From Elephas maximus indicus (taxonomy: Eukaryota > Chordata > Mammalia > Proboscidea > Elephantidae), in NCBI RefSeq assembly GCF_024166365.1, contig NC_064820.1:65077501-65141500 (forward strand): a stretch of DNA of 64,000 bases. Reading direction: 5' to 3'. Numbering within the stretch: the first letter of the stretch is position 1; every line of letters starts with the position of its first letter. The position numbers and the translations under genes were made by a program. Shown here one piece after another: positions 25,501 through 33,301 of this stretch. The notes beneath the pieces are model-generated. The model made no database searches and had not been told where the DNA came from. It saw only the letters and a list, made by a program, of their open reading frames with translations.

Positions 25501-28500
25501 GCCTTTCACCCCTGCATAGACCTGTGAGGGCCCATTTCAACAGTGTAGGCCCTCATTAGCACAGTATAATAGGGTATATACCTAAAGTTTAGCTTCAACT
25601 ATTTCACGTATATGGTGGAAAGGCAGGTTTGTGACATTTGACACTGCTCTGCCTATTAAGCAAGGTCTTCACCTACCCACATGAGGGGCCTGAGAACTGG
25701 TGGCTCCACCCATGCCACCTAGCCACCTGCAACAGGGGTGAAAGAATAAGTGGTGCCTCCCAGCCCTTACAGCCAACAGCACAGGTGCCCACAGTCTGGT
25801 TGCAAAACTCACCCATCTACATGCTCTAGGGAACAGAGACACACTTTCCTCACAAATACTCAGGGGTGGCTGTCAGCCCTCTGCCCTTGTTCAGCACGTG
25901 ACCCCCTACTGCAGCCAGATAGCTGTGCCCACACCAATCACCCCTAATTTGTCTAAGACTATATGTGGGAGCCTGCACCACACACTTGGTGACCGACTAC
26001 CCGTACACCTGAGCTGAATCCACACAGGAAAAGTAAACGGACTCCTGGGCTCACATACCTAGTAACATCTCCAACCACCTGGTGACAGGATGCTAGAGCT
26101 TCAAAGACACCAAGAATCAAACTAGCTCACATGAGCAGCCTATTTGGGCATAACAAAACAAAACAAGAAGCTAGGACACAGTAAGCAAACATAAAATAAA
26201 TAAATACAATAACTTATTGATGGCTCGGAGACAACAGTCAAATCACATAAAGAGGCAGACATGATGGCTTCAGCAAGCTCCCAAAACTAAGAATCAGAAA
26301 ATCTTGTGGATGAAGAGAACTTCCTGGAATTATTGGAGGTAGAATATAAAAGATTAATATACAGAACTCTTCAAGAGATCAGGAAGGAGATCAGGCAAAA
26401 TGCAGAACAAGCCAAGGAGCACAGAGACAAAGCTGTAGAGGAACTTAAGAAAATGAGAGAATAGCATAATGACAAATTCAACAGGCTACAAGAAACCATA
26501 GAGAGACAGCAAACAGGAACCCAGAAGATGAACAACTGAATAGACAGTCCTGGGAGCAGAATTGAGGCAATGGAAGTCATAATTAGTGAGATTAAAGATA
26601 AAGCACTTGACACCAACATATTTGAGGAGAAATCAGATAAAAGAATTAAAAAAAATGAAGAAACCCCTAAGAATTATGTGGGACTCTATCAAAAGGAATA
26701 ACCTATGAATGATTGGAGTACCAGAACAGGGAGGGATAACAGAAAATACAGAGAGAATTGTTGAACATTTGTTAGCAGAAAACATCCCTGAAATCATGAA
26801 AGATGAGAAGATATCTATTAAAGATGTTCACCGAACCCCATACAAGGTAGATCCCAAAAGAAAGTCACCAAGACATATTATAATCAAACTTGCCAAAACC
26901 AAAGATAAAGAGAGAATTTTAAGAGAGGCTAGGGATAAACGAAAAGTCACCTACAAAGGAGAGTCAAGAAAAATAATCTCGGACTATTCGGCAGAAACCA
27001 TGCAGGCAAGAAGGCAATGGGACGACTTATATAAAGCATTGAAGGAAAAAACTGCCAGCCAAGAATCACATATCCAGCAAAACTGTCTCTCAAATATGAA
27101 GGCGAAATTAGGACATTTCCAGATTAACAGAAACTTAGGGAATTTGTAAAACCCAAACCAAAACTACAAGAAATACTAAAGGAAGTTCTCTGGTTAGAAA
27201 ACCAAGAGCACTAGATATCAACCCAAGACTAGAACACAGGACAGAGCAACCAGATGTCAACCCAGATAGGGAAATCACAAAAATAAATCAAAGCTAAAAC
27301 ACTCAAAATAGGAAAATAGAGATGTCATTATGTAAAAGATGACAATAAAACAAAAAAGAGGGACTAAAAAATGTAGTCATAGATCTTCCATATGGAGATG
27401 AAGCCAAGGCGATATAAAGAAATAAAAGATTCGTTCAAACTTAGAAAAATAGGGGTAGATATTAAGGTAACCACAAAGGAAACTAACAATACTACACATC
27501 AAAATAAAAAACAAGAAAAATGTAAAGATGAGCAAATACAAAATCAACGACAATGAAAAAGATGAAAAGAATATACATAAAGAAAAATGACAGCCCAGAA
27601 AATTAAGTGGAATGAAATGTCAACAACACAAAGAAGAGACTTCAAAATGACAGCACTAAACTCATACCTATCAATAATTACAATGAATGTAAAAGGACTA
27701 CACGCACCAATAAAGAGACAGAGAGTGGCAGAATGGATTAAAAAACAGGATCCATCTATATGCTGCCTACAAGAGACACACCTTAAAGAGACACTGTATA
27801 ATAGAATATAATAACAATTGTGATAGGTGCCAAGAAGTGGTACTTTTTCCTCCTGAATTTGGTAGATAATGTGATTTTTGGTTGATAGATAAGAATTAAC
27901 CTAAAATGGTAATGGTGATATGTATAAAATAATTCAAAGCTTAAGTACAGGCTACTAATCATGTTCAGAAAACGTATGTTCTAGTCTTTTCTGCCATCAA
28001 CTAACCATGATTTCGGTAAGGTCACATCTCTGGGCCTCAGTTTCTTCAACTCTAAAATGAAGAGTTAGGTTTGATGATACGTAAGGTTCACTTCAACACT
28101 AAAATGATTTGATTCCTTGTCTATTTTAAAAATTGACTTTTGTTAATATTTTTTAAACAAATTTTTTATAGTTATAAATCGACACATTTGTTATGGTTAA
28201 AAAATAGATATAGATAAGTAAATAAAAATTACCTACAATCCTACCATACAGAGATAACTGCTAACCCCCACAAAAGGCAATTTTATATATGGTGTTTTAT
28301 AACCTGCTTTCATTTAACATAGTTCAAACTTCTTCCTATGTCATTAAATGTTCTTCTATAACATTGTTTTTTTTTTTTTTTTAATGGCTAAGGAGAGAAG
28401 GTAGGCATTTCAGAATCATCCAGGGATTTTCTTTCCCCAAGAAATGGCTGCCTGCCCTTTCTGATACACTCCCGGGGGGTGCAGCCCCTCCCATTCATGG

Positions 28501-28966
28501 GCAGAACCGTTGTTGGCAGTAACTATTATCTTCCTTAGGAGCATTAATAAGGCAGAATGAAGCCTAAGAGAACCTTTCCTCTAAATCAGTTCTAATGACC
28601 ACTGAATTAGAACATGCCATCATTTATTATCCTATTTGCATCACTGTAATTTAGGCTATTTTCAATATTACAAACATTACAATGAATATCTGTGTAGCTC
28701 TATCTTTGTACATATCTGCAATGAAATCCTTGACACTTCCTCCTCGTTAACTAGTAATAAAAATCAATATTTGGGGTGTCTATGAGGGAGTGTTGAGTTG
28801 CAAAGTCTCTGAATCTGTTTCAGTGAAATTCTATTCAATATGGCAATCTGACATAAAAAGGAAGGATGAAATGAGCCTCATTTGGAAAGTTTGGCTACTC
28901 ACCAGCATCTTTGATCCAATTATCATAGAGCCGCACAGTCCTCGATGTAAGATCACTGAAGGCCAT
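2274..28966 (-). CDS. ELOVL7: ELOVL7, very-long-chain fatty-acid elongase 7 (complete coding region, 7 coding exons)
   Basis: Joining 28966..28903, 17788..17598, 14136..14056, 13810..13754, 11570..11465, 5117..4981 and 2483..2274 gives an open 281-codon frame plus TGA, the length I know for human ELOVL7. ELOVL enzymes are multi-pass ER membrane 3-ketoacyl-CoA synthases that condense malonyl-CoA with long-chain acyl-CoA, the first and rate-limiting step of each elongation cycle. ELOVL7 acts mainly on saturated C16-C20 acyl-CoAs. Visible motifs are KxxExxD (K124, E127, D130), the histidine box HVFHH (147-151), H181 followed by MYSYY (184-188), TxxQxxQ (T208, Q211, Q214), and a C-terminal K-x-K-x-x ER-retrieval signal (KSKDH). 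H150 and H181 are, from memory, the catalytic histidines of the human enzyme. Hydrophobic segments fit seven transmembrane helices. All junction phases agree. No frameshift or early stop is present, so the gene looks functional. The non-coding first exon and promoter were not found in the window. Confidence 0.97.
3195..3600 (-). repeat. MIR element, split by an AfroSINE
   Basis: The flanks (about 3195-3282 and 3497-3600) read as a reverse-complement MIR: a CAATCCTGTGTAGTAG-like segment, then TTTTGCAGATGAAAACAG. The inner SINE is flanked by 12-bp copies TGTGTAGTAGCT, so the MIR is older. Outer edges are approximate. Confidence 0.65.
3283..3496 (+). mobile_element. AfroSINE (long subtype)
   Basis: Begins AGTCCCTGGGTGGTACAAA, with the tRNA-like B-box region near TTGCAGATTCGAGTC and the family tail GAGTCAGAATCGACTG. 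It is flanked by perfect 12-bp target-site duplications at 3271-3282 and 3497-3508. Confidence 0.9.
4981..5117 (-). CDS. ELOVL7: ELOVL7 sixth coding exon (codons 167-212)
   Basis: 137 nt, completing the split Gly167 codon. The acceptor is TTACTTTCCAG and the donor CTT|GTGAGT, phase 0. It carries the second catalytic histidine H181 in [13 protein letters not shown], then the aromatic-rich [14 protein letters not shown] segment, which begins the TxxQxxQ motif completed in the next exon. Confidence 0.96.
5455..5890 (-). repeat. old L1-type LINE remnant
   Basis: The segment ending ACATTTGGGTTGCTTC and the preceding CACAATTTG stretch match the reverse complement of the conserved 3' part of L1 ORF2. 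Heavy decay suggests an ancient mammalian L1. Edges are approximate. Confidence 0.5.
6471..6641 (-). mobile_element. AfroSINE (short subtype)
   Basis: Reverse complement of the family: tail first (CAGTTGATTCTGACCC), ending with the tRNA-like head (CTTAACCACTACACCACC). Perfect 12-bp duplications TTTTTAATGCCA lie at 6459-6470 and 6642-6653. Confidence 0.9.
9526..9836 (+). mobile_element. MER2-like non-autonomous Tigger DNA transposon
   Basis: About 311 bp bounded by TA dinucleotides (9524-9525 and 9837-9838). Terminal inverted repeats start CCGTTGTCCCTCAGTATCC and end GCAGAGGGCTGACAG. The interior includes AAATCATCTCTGGATTAC and TAAATAGTTGTTATACTGTA, which I recall from MER2. Non-coding; an open frame nearby is accidental. 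Confidence 0.75.
10580..11175 (-). mobile_element. L1 3' UTR fragment, minus strand
   Basis: Homologous to 438-1178 and to the reverse complement of 47150-47960. It begins with a T run (the L1 poly-A tail) at about 10578-10591. The 5' end is near 11175 and no clear duplication was found. Confidence 0.75.
11222..11402 (-). mobile_element. AfroSINE (long subtype)
   Basis: Reverse-oriented family member with the head at CTTAACCATTTGCGCCACC. Perfect 11-bp duplications TATTTACAGCA at 11211-11221 and 11403-11413. It lies 63 bp from the splice donor of the histidine-box exon. Confidence 0.9.
11465..11570 (-). CDS. ELOVL7: ELOVL7 fifth coding exon with histidine box (codons 132-166)
   Basis: 106 nt, starting in phase 0 after ATTATTTCAG and ending in phase 1 at CAG|GTAGCC. 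It encodes [15 protein letters not shown], then the catalytic box HVFHH (147-151), then [15 protein letters not shown]. The donor is weaker than consensus beyond GTA. A minus-strand AfroSINE (11222-11402) begins 63 bp from this donor on the intron side. Confidence 0.96.
11571..13753 (-). other. ELOVL7: ELOVL7 intron between coding exons 4 and 5
   Basis: 2,183 bp, phase 0, GT-AG. Apart from the tandem MER5A-like elements at 12530-12925 nothing specific is recognised. Confidence 0.85.
12530..12925. repeat. two adjacent MER5A-like hAT (Charlie) elements
   Basis: The second unit (about 12715-12925) has the familiar MER5A text, including AATGCAAACTCCTGAGCC, CTGAATCAGAAACTCTAGG and the end TCTGAGAACCACTGGAC. 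The first (about 12530-12715) is a more diverged relative with TTGGGGCCTAG-like interior. Between them GAGA(A/C)CCATCGGACTATAGC occurs twice. The 129-residue antisense open frame here is not a gene. Confidence 0.65.
13754..13810 (-). CDS. ELOVL7: ELOVL7 fourth coding exon (codons 113-131)
   Basis: 57 nt, phase 0 at both ends, acceptor TTTCTACAG and donor ACT|GTGAGT. It encodes [19 protein letters not shown]. The KFIELLDT core is the conserved KxxExxDT motif of elongases, ahead of the histidine box. The exon is too short and has too little context to call by open frame alone. It was found by following the family sequence between its neighbours. Confidence 0.95.
13811..14055 (-). other. ELOVL7: short ELOVL7 intron between coding exons 3 and 4
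   Basis: 245 bp, phase 0, GT-AG. AT-rich with no repeat recognised. Confidence 0.9.
14056..14136 (-). CDS. ELOVL7: ELOVL7 third coding exon (codons 86-112)
   Basis: 81 nt, phase 0 at both ends. The acceptor is CTCTCTTGCAG and the donor AGG|GTAAGT. It encodes [12 protein letters not shown] followed by [15 protein letters not shown], the loop between helices 2 and 3. The next intron is only 245 bp long. Confidence 0.95.
16018..16106. repeat. TA/CA-rich microsatellite
   Basis: Imperfect alternating TATATACACATACA units over about 90 bp. It creates an artificial tyrosine/threonine-rich open frame. Confidence 0.85.
16390..16560 (-). repeat. MIR fragment
   Basis: AGAGAGGTTAAGTGCCTTAC followed by GTTGCAGAACCAGG matches the reverse complement of the MIR core. 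Edges are approximate. Confidence 0.6.
17185..17340 (+). repeat. MIR fragment
   Basis: Has ACAGAACCTGGTTCAAAT, CCACTTACCAGCTATGT and TTTCCTCTGAGTATG in MIR order. Diverged. Confidence 0.55.
17592..17600 (-). promoter_or_regulatory. ELOVL7: non-canonical GC splice donor
   Basis: On the minus strand the junction reads GAG|GCAAGT. Apart from C at +2 it is the optimal donor, which is the usual form of GC-AG introns. The nearest GT, four bases further on, would shift the frame into the next exon (TTTGTGATG). Use of the GC donor joins Glu85 to Phe86 in phase 0 and restores the family sequence. Whether other mammals share it cannot be told from here. Confidence 0.88.
17598..17788 (-). CDS. ELOVL7: ELOVL7 second coding exon (codons 22-85)
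   Basis: 191 nt, starting after a pyrimidine-rich CTTTTCTCTTAG acceptor and beginning DPRVEDW, the conserved elongase entry segment. It encodes the first two membrane helices (about residues 34-50 and 66-84) and the linker with the [11 protein letters not shown] motif typical of the ELOVL1/7 branch. It ends on codon 85 (GAG, Glu) in phase 0. The donor after it is GCAAGT, not GTAAGT. Reading through that donor runs into unrelated residues. Confidence 0.96.
19465..19537. repeat. (TA)n microsatellite, about 36 units
   Basis: An uninterrupted run of alternating T and A of about 73 bp, followed by a short CACACATATACACAC-like tail. The minus-strand isoleucine/tyrosine open frame across it is an artefact. 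Confidence 0.95.
20030..20530 (+). repeat. old interspersed mammalian repeat, family not named
   Basis: Contains the widely repeated mammalian phrases CTTGGGGACTCAACATTTA and TGGATTTAACAACAGGAAGTC. Parts of 40430-40700 and 48690-49440 show text of the same kind, for example a repeated AGTCATT-TAGGTT opening. I cannot assign the family with certainty. Confidence 0.45.
21490..21720 (+). repeat. MIR element
   Basis: CCTGGGTTCTAATCCTGGCT, then GATCTTGGCCAATTTACTTC, CTTATCTGTGAATTGGG and a CAGCACATTGTATGTGCT end follow the MIR consensus order on the plus strand. Confidence 0.75.
22771..22790. repeat. short perfect inverted repeat
   Basis: TAGTACTTCGTGAAGTACTA has 9-bp arms around a 2-bp centre. 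Isolated, with no promoter or gene beside it. Confidence 0.9.
23354..23410 (+). mobile_element. AfroSINE 3' end fragment
   Basis: Only the tail is present: GGGTTGCTATGAGTCAGAAT followed by the family T/G-rich end. 5'-truncated copy. Confidence 0.75.
23555..23700 (-). repeat. MIR fragment
   Basis: ATCTCCATTTTGCTAAT, GTGTCCAAGATCACACAGCT and GTCAGAACTTAGATC match the reverse complement of MIR. Confidence 0.65.
24509..24711 (+). mobile_element. AfroSINE (long subtype)
   Basis: Head region CCAAACATTAATGTACTC, body GATCTACTTCCAAAAATCAG, tail GAGTCAGAATCAACTCAACG. 11-bp duplications AAAAAGATCCT at 24498-24508 and 24712-24722. Confidence 0.88.
24851..27808 (+). mobile_element. L1 5' half: 5' UTR, ORF1 and start of ORF2, 3' part missing
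   Basis: Begins GGAGGGGCCAAGATGACAG, the typical start of an L1 5' UTR, and keeps about 1.4 kb of GC-richer leader. ORF1 (26264 onward) and the first residues of ORF2 (27647 onward) follow in normal order. The element then stops abruptly near 27808, with no RT, 3' UTR or poly-A. Normal L1 insertions lose the 5' end, not the 3' end, so a later deletion or rearrangement is inferred. Confidence 0.85.
26264..27175 (+). pseudogene. L1 ORF1 (broken)
   Basis: Codes for the L1 RNA-binding chaperone protein. An N-terminal charged coiled-coil-like part (about 26264-26700) has several in-frame stops. The RRM and C-terminal region is open at 26709-27149, with [36 protein letters not shown] and [20 protein letters not shown], all characteristic of ORF1p. 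A frame change near 27075 moves the terminal [19 protein letters not shown] segment to another frame. Not functional. Confidence 0.85.
27647..27811 (+). pseudogene. L1 ORF2 N terminus (endonuclease start only)
   Basis: About 54 codons: [20 protein letters not shown] then [20 protein letters not shown] and THLKET. These are the first strands of the L1 apurinic-type endonuclease, including the metal-binding N and E positions. The frame ends in unrelated sequence. No endonuclease remainder and no reverse transcriptase follow. Confidence 0.85.
27970..28110 (+). repeat. MIR fragment
   Basis: GGTCACATCTCTGGGCCTCA then GTTTCTTCAACTCTAAAATG is the MIR core in plus orientation. Confidence 0.7.
28150..28400 (-). 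repeat. old LINE remnant with poly-T run
   Basis: Contains TCCTATGTCATTAAATGTTC and TAATGGCTAAGG, separated by a T run (about 28365-28382). Resembles ancient L1 3' regions in reverse. Edges uncertain. Confidence 0.4.
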
Positions 28967-28995
28967 TTTCCACAGGGCTTACTGACTCTTAAGTT
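28903..28995 (-). CDS. ELOVL7: ELOVL7 first coding exon (5' UTR tail plus codons 1-21)
   Basis: Coding part is 28966..28903 (64 nt), encoding [21 protein letters not shown] plus the first base of codon 22, so the exon ends in phase 1. The ATG has A at -3 and G at +4, a strong Kozak context. The donor reads G|GTGAGTA on the minus strand. A T-rich tract followed by an AG suggests the acceptor just above 28995, which would leave about 29 nt of 5' UTR in this exon. Another AG lies a few bases inside, so that boundary is inferred. The short cytosolic N terminus precedes the first membrane helix. Confidence 0.93.
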
Positions 28996-29689
28996 CTTCA
29001 GTAGAACAGGAAAAAAAAAAAAGAAAGAAGTGCTTTTATGATTTATCAATGCAAATAAAGCCAAGATTCTAGTAATACAATATTAAAAATGCTAAAAATT
29101 TAACAGGAATAACTAGCAAAACAACAAATTTTACTGAAGGAAAATGCATTAGTGAACCACATTAAACCCTGATGCAGCTGCAAATATTTCAGGTTTTCCA
29201 TCATTCTAGGGACACTACTTTCAGCAAAAGGGCTGCAAATCTATATAAAAAAGAAAAAAAAAATACAGCAGATACAAAAGGAGTAACCATTTTGTAAGTA
29301 AGAACTTTCATAGGACTATCTTCCTTTTATGGCAGCAATGCAGATCAGGAATAGTCTGCGCCTATCAAGAAAGTCGAGAAGATACACAAACTTTCAAAGA
29401 AGCTACTCTGATCCCAGCCTCATAGCTAATCTTCACGTCTAATAAGTTCTTCCATGTGCAAGTTTTTACAATTTAAGTAAAACAGAGGGAGAAAGGGAGA
29501 GGGAAAGAAGATCCACAAGAGCCAAGGAGAAAGAACCTGCCTATGGCTGAGTTTTAGATATCAGCCCTCTGGTTATTTTATCTGGACAGATAAACAAGGT
29601 TAGCTAGGAAAATTCTGAGAAGATCAATGAACTCTCTATTATACATTCAAATACATTGTAAGTCTTCAGTAGCTAAAGTAGTGTGACAC
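28996..29689. other. ELOVL7: 5' leader intron of ELOVL7, no recognised feature
   Basis: Sequence just upstream of the first coding exon. Includes its pyrimidine tract (about 29011-29022). No further exon or promoter is apparent here. Confidence 0.5.
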
Positions 29690-31135
29690 TGGAATGATGA
29701 AGAGACAAACCAGTGGAACAGAATAGAAAGTCCGGAAACACATGAAATACACATGGGAATTCAGAACTGTATTTCAGAAATTCTAAGATGTACTTCTGTG
29801 CTATTAGTACCCACCTGACAAATTGATGTTATGTCAAAGTTTAACTGACAGTGCTTTTTCTTTCGTATTGGGACATGAAATAATGCTGTGTCTTATAATC
29901 AATGGTGTATTTTATACAAAGACATATGCTATATGATAAAAGTGGCATCTCAAACTAGTAGGTACTGAATTACCAGCAGTTATTCAATAAATGGTGTGGT
30001 ACAACTTGATAGCCATCTGAAAAAAAAAAAAGTTGGGTACACCAAGATAAACTCCAAAAAGATCAAAGATTTAAGAAAAATCGAACCATGAAAGTACTAG
30101 ATGAGAACAAAGGAGAATGGAAGCATGGGAGAATACTTTTACAAACTTGGAGTGGGAAAGACCGAGCTATAATTTAAAATCCAGAAGACATAAAAGAGAA
30201 GACTAACAAATGTAACCATATTAAATTCAAGGGGAAAAAGTTAAAAAAAAAAAAATACAAACCAGGAACAAATATTTGAAATTCATATTATAGACAAAGG
30301 GCACTTCTCCATAATATATAAAGAATTCCTACAAATTGGTAAGAAAAAGATCTAGAATCCAAAAGAAAATGGACAAAGTTCACAAAAAAAAAAAACCCAA
30401 AAACAAATATCTCTTAAAAGTGGAAAAGTTGTTTAACTTTATCTGTGGAAGAAATCTGCAATATTTTTATCTATCAGATGGACCAAGTTTAGACATTTTT
30501 CATCAATCAGATGGGCCAACATCCAAAAGTGTGCTAACTCTATTGGTAGGAGTTTGGACAAACAATCTCTCTTCATACACTGCTGGTGGAAGGACAAATT
30601 AGTATAACCCTTAGGAAGGGCAATTTGGCAATGTCAGTCAAAACTACATATGCATATATTTTAATTCAGCAATCCCACTTCTGAGAACTTTTCCCATAGA
30701 CATACTTGCACTCACGCAGAATGACATGTATTCAAGGCTATTCGTTGTATCAGTTAGTAATACCAAAAGACCGAAAACAACCCAAATGTCTATTAATAGT
30801 GGGCTGGTTAACAAATGATAATAAATCCACACTATGAAATATACCATTATAAATAAGAACAAGGAAGCTCTCCACGTGCTGATACATGAAAAAAGCAAAA
30901 CAAGGTGTATAATTTTAAAAATTACTCCCTTTTATACAGAAAAATGACAAAACAAGTAAGAATATAAATTTGCATTTATATATACTGCATAAAAGAAACT
31001 CTGAGATGATACCTATAGAAAAGGGAATGCAAACTGGGTTGAAGGAATAGAAGGAAGACTTTATACTATTTAGTTTTTGACTCACATGAATATATTACCT
31101 ATCCAAATAAAATAATTAAAATATTTTAAAGAAAA
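29690..31135 (+). mobile_element. old L1 3' end (ORF2 C-terminal remnant and 3' UTR)
   Basis: AGTGGAACAGAATAGAAAGT near the start and CACTGCTGGTGGAAGGACAA, CAACCCAAATGTCTATTAAT, ATGAAATATACCATTATAAA later are decayed ORF2 C-terminal text in the correct order. Many stops and indels. An A-rich tail lies near 31125-31140. Confidence 0.7.
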
Positions 31136-31429
31136 AAAGAGAGAGAGGATGAAATCAACTGCTCCTTTACTGGAGTATCTTACTTACACACCCATACACA
31201 AATGAACATACACGAAAACAAGGATTCTATCTTAATTCCTCAAGACTCGGTCCCTCCAAAGGATCTCTTCAAATCCAGGGAAACATGTCAACATGGACTG
31301 CTATCTGACACATCCTGTGTCCTGAAGCTGAGTTCTGACTCAGATTGTGGTGCGTCCAGACTCTTGCCAGAAGTCAGCCTGGACTCTTGTTTTCCTAGGC
31401 ACCATTGCCATAGTGGAAATATAATATAG

Positions 31430-31670
31430 GATTATAAGAAGGGACTCAGGAGTCACGAAGACCTTGGTTTGAACTCCACCACTTAATAGTTGAGTGACCT
31501 TGGGCAAAATTAAAACTCAGTTTCCTAATATGTAAAATGGGAATTCCACAACCTATGGAGACAAAATTCATAGAGTTGTTTTGAGGACCTCACAAAATAA
31601 TATGGTTTTGTAAAGTTCAAAGCATGGAATCTGATAAAGAATGAACATTCAATCAAAGTTAGCCATTATC
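31430..31670 (+). repeat. MIR element
   Basis: GAAGACCTTGGTTTGAACTC, GAGTGACCTTGGGCAAAATT, AACTCAGTTTCCTAATATG and TAAAATGGG follow MIR order on the plus strand. Confidence 0.75.
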
Positions 31671-33070
31671 ATTTTTAGAGGCAAGTTGTACCACTTGGAT
31701 TAGAAAATACCTGGATAAGCTCATAACCCAGTGTCGTTAAATGACAGTTTATGGGACAAATCTAGGGAAAATCTGATAGCTACTTTGATTTTCAGAGCTG
31801 GTATGTCATAGATTATATACCATTCTTCCCTGTTGTTTTCTAATAGTCTTGGTATAAGCGTTTTCGACCATGCTAAAAGCAACTTTCCCCTCATTTTAAC
31901 CACTGATATAACAAACTCCAAGCCCTTATTCTCATAAATAAAATTTTTTTTATTTTAATAATATTATTTAAATGAATCAGCCAGAGTGAAAGATTTTAAT
32001 CCTAAAGGGCATGTGATGGGGTTACATCTCAAAGCATTTATTCTTGTTTTCTATACAATCCCCTTCTCTCTTCTTTTACCAGTTCCACTAGATTGCTAGT
32101 TTCACTAGGCCATTTTTCCCTCCTCACCCCTCACCTAAGCTCAAAGCCTCAAAGAAATCACAGTATAATGTGGCTCAGAAAGATCCACAGGCAGCAAATA
32201 GAGCTGGTTTCTCTGATCTCAAAGACTACATACTAAGCTGAGATGGAGGAAGGGAAGAAGGCAGTCAGAGGAGCAAGTGAAACTGGATGGGAATGAGCAG
32301 CAGGAGTAGGCACCCTCAGAGTAGCCAGGAGATCAAGGGTGAGACAGGTCTGCAAGGGACTCATTAGTCCAAGAGTCCAAACTCTCTCACTGACCCTTTG
32401 CATGTAGATAAGCACCTGTTCAACAATCCTTAACACTTCTAGGCCCACCAAAAGTGAAGGAGTGGATATAACTGTGCAGGGATGGGCCATGCAAGAAAAA
32501 CTCGATCCCTTCATCTTGTTGGAACTGAACACAAGCGGCTAGGAATTTCCTCAGAGCTGGGACAATGATGGGCTTGATTTCAACATGACTTGTGGGGACT
32601 GGTATAGAAAGCTGTTAACTGAATTTGGGGCAACCTGGGTTGTTCTGAAAGTGCAGTGCTATCCCTAGAGCCAGGCATATCTCTTCCCCCTTTACCGTGA
32701 TTCAGCACGGGCACTAGCTTGCTAGTCTGTTGGCACACAGGAAGCCGCCTATTCCCTGTGGCGTAGATAGTAAAGATACCTTTTAGCTGACAGCAGAACC
32801 AGGGCCTTATTAAACAATTTAGAATACTTGGTTGCATAAAAATTCAGGGCTGGAAACACCAGAAAAGTCCAGACTTTCATGTAAACGTGTGTGAAGCTCA
32901 CCAGACTAATGAGCCCAACATGGTTTCTAGAGACCTGGATCAAAAAAGGAGGACCCTTAGAAATATTTGATCTGCGATCCTATCCCCATAATAAGCCCTG
33001 AATGCTGTTAAGTGTAGAGGAGGTGCCCTATAGCCCAAATGTTGTCAGCCTGGGAGAAAAACATGTCACT
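31671..33070. other. no recognised gene or repeat
   Basis: Mixed-composition sequence with only short, non-conserved open frames on both strands. Possibly single-copy intron. Confidence 0.4.
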
Positions 33071-33082
33071 AGGGTACCCCTT

Positions 33083-33289
33083 GTTGTTGTTAGCTACCAT
33101 TGAGTCAATTTCAACTCATAGTAACCCCATGTGACAGAGTAGAACTGCCACATAGGGCTTTCTAGGCTGTAATTTTTACAGGAGCAGATTGCCAGGTCTT
33201 CTCTCCTTCAGAGTGGCTGGGTTGGGTTTGAACCGCCAACCTTTCAGTTAGCAGTTGAGCGCTTCACTGTTGTGCCACCAGGGCTCCAT
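33083..33289 (-). mobile_element. AfroSINE (long subtype)
   Basis: Runs from TTGTTGTTAGCTACCATTG (tail) to CACTGTTGTGCCACCAGGGC (head). Duplications AGGGTACCCCTT (33071-33082) and AGGATACCCCTT (33290-33301) differ at one base. Confidence 0.9.
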
Positions 33290-33301
33290 AGGATACCCCT
33301 T

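Larger units (their letters stand above)
17789..28902 (-). other. ELOVL7: ELOVL7 intron between coding exons 1 and 2
   Basis: 11,114 bp, phase 1, GT-AG. Holds a long TA microsatellite, an old medium-reiterated repeat (20030-20530), several MIRs, two AfroSINE pieces, an L1 5' half (24851-27808) and an old LINE remnant (28150-28400). I recognise nothing in 17830-19030 or 21850-23340. Confidence 0.85.

Noticed and set aside
26709-27149. 146-residue open frame as a host gene
   Set aside because: It is the RRM/C-terminal part of L1 ORF1 inside a broken L1.
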